In this document: piece by piece, positions 6,542-8,439 of the stretch
Position numbering within the stretch: position 1 is the first letter of the stretch
Layout: every line of letters begins with the position of its first letter
Assembly (NCBI GenBank): GCA_016195395.1
Contig: JACPZR010000064.1
Span: 1 to 8,439, forward strand
Reading direction: 5' to 3'
Length of the DNA stretch: 8,439 bases
Origin: Spirochaetia bacterium
Lineage (GTDB): Bacteria > Spirochaetota > Leptospirae > Leptospirales > Leptonemataceae
Translations under genes and position numbers: made by a program
The notes under the pieces: model-generated
Told to the model about the DNA's origin: nothing
What the model saw: only the letters and a program-made list of their open reading frames with translations
Databases searched by the model: none

Positions 6542-7036
6542 TCAGCGAAGACTCTTCACAAATTCAATCACACGCTTCTGTGCCTGAAACCCAGGACTTG
6601 CATGCGTCCCGCCATCGGAGCTGTCATCCAAGTCTGACAGCACATAGTCGATCCTCGCATGCTCGGTCGCAGTATCACCAGCCGGCCCCAGTCGTACATC
6701 CAAATGGTTGTAGCTGATTCCCAGGCGGTCCCGTTTGTCTTTTGTCCGGTCCACGGTGAGTTCAAAGATTTTCTGTGCCAGAAGAAACGAAACGATCTTT
6801 TGGTATTCCTCTTTGGACAGAGAGCGCTCGACGTCGATCTTCTCCTGCGCAACTCCCGCTTGAAAGCGACGTTCATCCTTGAATGAAAACAGCACGTCGT
6901 GCTCAATCGTTCGGATCACGACGCGCGTGCGGTACTGGTAGGCAGGCGATACCGGCCCGGAATTCTCAACGAGCTCCAGGTGAAACGGCCGGTACGATCC
7001 GTCCGGCTCGATCAGCGCCTGCTCCAGTGTTTTCAC
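6542..7036 (-). CDS. Uncharacterised 164-residue protein coupled to the C1 protease gene
   Basis: I do not recognise this protein. It has no signal peptide or membrane segment and looks soluble. The N-terminal half is rich in beta-prone, charged strands (YQYRTRVVIRTIEHDVLFSF). Residues 70-95 form a likely helix (SKEEYQKIVSFLLAQKIFEL). Then come a DRTKDKRDRLGISYNHLDVRL segment, an acidic loop (SDLDDSSDGG) and a final helix (QKRVIEFVKSL). The GTG start at 7036 overlaps the protease stop in a GTGA junction and has a good GAGGAG Shine-Dalgarno inside the protease gene, so the two are translationally coupled and probably made in fixed ratio. This suggests a partner, inhibitor or substrate of the protease, but nothing in the sequence matches a known inhibitor family such as chagasin or staphostatin. 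Confidence 0.72.
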   Translation of the reverse strand: MKTLEQALIEPDGSYRPFHLELVENSGPVSPAYQYRTRVVIRTIEHDVLFSFKDERRFQAGVAQEKIDVERSLSKEEYQKIVSFLLAQKIFELTVDRTKDKRDRLGISYNHLDVRLGPAGDTATEHARIDYVLSDLDDSSDGGTHASPGFQAQKRVIEFVKSLR

Positions 7037-8268
7037 TTCTTCTCCTCAAGAATGAGCGCGGTGAAGTCAGGATCAGACTGCGCGAGCACGGCTTTAGGAA
7101 TGTAGCAGTATCCTTTGTCGCCCCAGTCGTCTCCCCAGGAATTCTTCACGATGAAATAGTTTCCCCGGTAGCCGACAATGAGCATGGAGTGTCCGCCGTG
7201 CTGTCCCGAGGGCGCCTCTGCTGCGCGGTAGATCCCATCGCGCCCAATCTCCATGAACGCTTCCCCGGTATTCATTCCCACTTCCACCGGGTAGCCGCGG
7301 GTGAGCACTTTTTTGACGTCATCCATAGCAATCGGAATGGGACGAACCGGGATCCGTCGCTTGGCCGCGTCGGCGTTCATTTGGCCTTCTGATGCGCTGG
7401 GTTCTTTGGCGTGATTGGGCCAGAGCTTCGCGGAGCAGATTCCAATGTTTACAAGACCACGGGCGGGCTTGGGCCCGCTGATCGTTCCATCAGAGACGAA
7501 TGCAAATTTGAAGTCTTTGGCATCGCCCTGAATCCGCTGAAACTGGAGCATTGTGTAGCTTGCGGCCAGTTCTTCGTGGGGCTTGCCCTGCTTCAGGTTC
7601 AGCATTTCCCAGCCGTGGGTGGTGGCAAAGGCCTTACAGCGCGATGTCTGACCCTGGTCGCCCACGGGGCTTGCGTACTTCCGCAGATCGACGATATCCG
7701 CTGCCTGCACGTTTCTGAAGTCGCCGGGAAGGGGCTCGGGACGGACCGCGTCGTCTGTGCGCCGCTCTTCTACAATGCAGACGTCGGACAGATTCAGGTT
7801 GGGAAGAAGGCGCGCCATCACTTCGAAAGCGGCCCGTGTCATGAAACCCTGTACGATGGTCTGGCCGGCCCGCTCAAAGAATCCCACGGTGTTGAATTTA
7901 TCCGGCAGAGTCTGGGTCAGTGTAGATATGTATTCGTCAGCTTTCCCGGAAGGGGACCAGCCCGCTTCTTCCATCCAGCTGTTGTTCTCAAAGTCGGACC
8001 GATCGCCCAGGATTTCGGAATCGCTCTCGGAATCATCCTCTGCTGAACCGCCGTCATCGCCGGTCTCCTGGTCTAATACATCATCGCTTTGGGACTCGTC
8101 GTCTGCGGCTTCTTCATCCGCCGGAAGCTCATCGTCGCCCGGTTCGTCTGCGCCGCTGTCGTCGGCGGGTTCCTCGTCGTCGCCGGGATCATAGCCCGGT
8201 TCATCACCGCCAGCCGAGTCATCTCCGCCAAAATCATCTTCGTCGTCGCCAAATTCGTTCCAAGGCAT
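7033..8268 (-). CDS. Papain-family (C1) cysteine protease with acidic N-terminal region
   Basis: This 411-residue protein ends in a C1 peptidase domain (about 195-411). The oxyanion Gln is Q205 in SPVGDQG. The nucleophile C211 sits in SRCKAFATTHGW, six residues after the Gln as in papain, but the usual CGSCW context is changed to TSRCK. H360 lies in HGGHSMLIVGY and N376 in FIVKNSWGDDWGDKGY. The full triad is present, so activity is likely. Residues 2-89 contain 41 Asp/Glu and no Lys or Arg, with loose repeats of DEPG and PADD/PADE type; this is almost certainly disordered. Residues 100-190 form a linker or pro-region. No signal peptide or membrane helix is seen, suggesting a cytoplasmic enzyme or export by another route. 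The ATG at 8268 has GAGGT eight bases upstream; an in-frame GTG at 8295 would add nine residues without support. The gene overlaps the downstream gene by four bases. Confidence 0.9.
   Translation of the reverse strand: MPWNEFGDDEDDFGGDDSAGGDEPGYDPGDDEEPADDSGADEPGDDELPADEEAADDESQSDDVLDQETGDDGGSAEDDSESDSEILGDRSDFENNSWMEEAGWSPSGKADEYISTLTQTLPDKFNTVGFFERAGQTIVQGFMTRAAFEVMARLLPNLNLSDVCIVEERRTDDAVRPEPLPGDFRNVQAADIVDLRKYASPVGDQGQTSRCKAFATTHGWEMLNLKQGKPHEELAASYTMLQFQRIQGDAKDFKFAFVSDGTISGPKPARGLVNIGICSAKLWPNHAKEPSASEGQMNADAAKRRIPVRPIPIAMDDVKKVLTRGYPVEVGMNTGEAFMEIGRDGIYRAAEAPSGQHGGHSMLIVGYRGNYFIVKNSWGDDWGDKGYCYIPKAVLAQSDPDFTALILEEKK
7042..7047 (-). promoter_or_regulatory. Shine-Dalgarno deciding the GTG start at 7036
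   Basis: GAGGAG on the minus strand lies five bases before the GTG at 7036, within the last codons of the protease gene. It supports the GTG start and translational coupling of the pair, and is one of only two good ribosome-binding sites in the window. Confidence 0.7.
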
Positions 8269-8276
8269 GTTTGTAG

Positions 8277-8281
8277 ACCTC
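8277..8281 (-). promoter_or_regulatory. Shine-Dalgarno deciding the protease start at 8268
   Basis: GAGGT on the minus strand lies eight bases before the ATG at 8268 and inside the coding stretch that would be used if the GTG at 8295 were the start. It therefore favours the ATG. No comparable site precedes the GTG. Confidence 0.6.
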
Positions 8282-8439
8282 GGGGGGAGATTCACCGCGC
8301 CGTTTGAGGCGTCAAAACCGATTCTCCCGCTTTTCGAGGGAACTCCGGCAATGCAGGGGCCAAGCCCGATGATCCCCGGCTACGGCAGCGAAAAAAATCT
8401 TTCGGAGAGAGACCCTTGGCGCAAATTTGTGACTTGACC

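Noticed and set aside
8001..8253. Repetitive, trinucleotide-rich DNA resembling a microsatellite or CRISPR-like array.
   Set aside because: It is explained by the Asp/Glu codons of the acidic region of the protease; spacing is irregular and there are no conserved repeat units.
8267..8437. A plus-strand frame of 56 codons, divergent from the protease with start codons overlapping in CATG.
   Set aside because: It is short, Pro/Gly-rich and has no ribosome-binding site or recognisable motif. It would run antisense to the protease leader; chance cannot be excluded.
8269..8439. Possible riboswitch or structured leader upstream of the protease, with small GC-rich hairpins and a TTGACG element.
   Set aside because: No known riboswitch core could be matched, and the -10 region opposite TTGACG is poor. 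Folding and covariation would be needed to say more.

Overview
The window reads as a piece of chromosome from a diderm bacterium of moderately high GC content. A lipoprotein with a clear lipobox, a bactofilin and a CheW adaptor all fit that picture. No rRNA, tRNA, transposase, phage gene or CRISPR array is visible, and the phylum cannot be fixed from this sequence alone. Most start codons lack a convincing Shine-Dalgarno sequence, so several starts rest on family homology. Ten genes are supported; one runs off the left edge.

Left part (1-2775). A partial minus-strand gene encodes a cobalamin-binding protein. It carries the Wx9EH signature of CarH/LitR-type B12 photoreceptors, but its N-terminus is a Cys-rich, probably zinc-binding module instead of a DNA-binding MerR domain. 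It diverges from a SnoaL/NTF2-like gene, which converges on a likely two-gene unit reading leftward: an LLM-class flavin oxidoreductase of the YhbW type, then a DoxX-like four-helix membrane protein. SnoaL-like proteins are known neighbours of LitR/CarH regulators, so a light- or B12-linked stress module is possible, but this is inference.

Middle part (2838-5137). Three leftward genes lie close together and are probably one operon: bactofilin, homoserine kinase (thrB), and a lipoprotein that fuses a SurA-like chaperone region to a DsbA-like thioredoxin domain. A perfect 10-bp hairpin just after the last stop probably ends this transcript. Divergently, an unrecognised membrane protein (5203-5940) is followed by a CheW-type adaptor; no CheA or receptor gene is nearby.

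Right part (6542-8439). A leftward pair is translationally coupled by a GTGA overlap. The first gene is a papain-family (C1) cysteine protease without a signal peptide, preceded by an acidic stretch of about 88 residues with no Lys or Arg. The second encodes a 164-residue protein of unknown function. This pair and the zinc-module cobalamin protein are the most unusual items here. The 171 bases upstream of the protease (8269-8439) hold its ribosome-binding site but no gene I can support.
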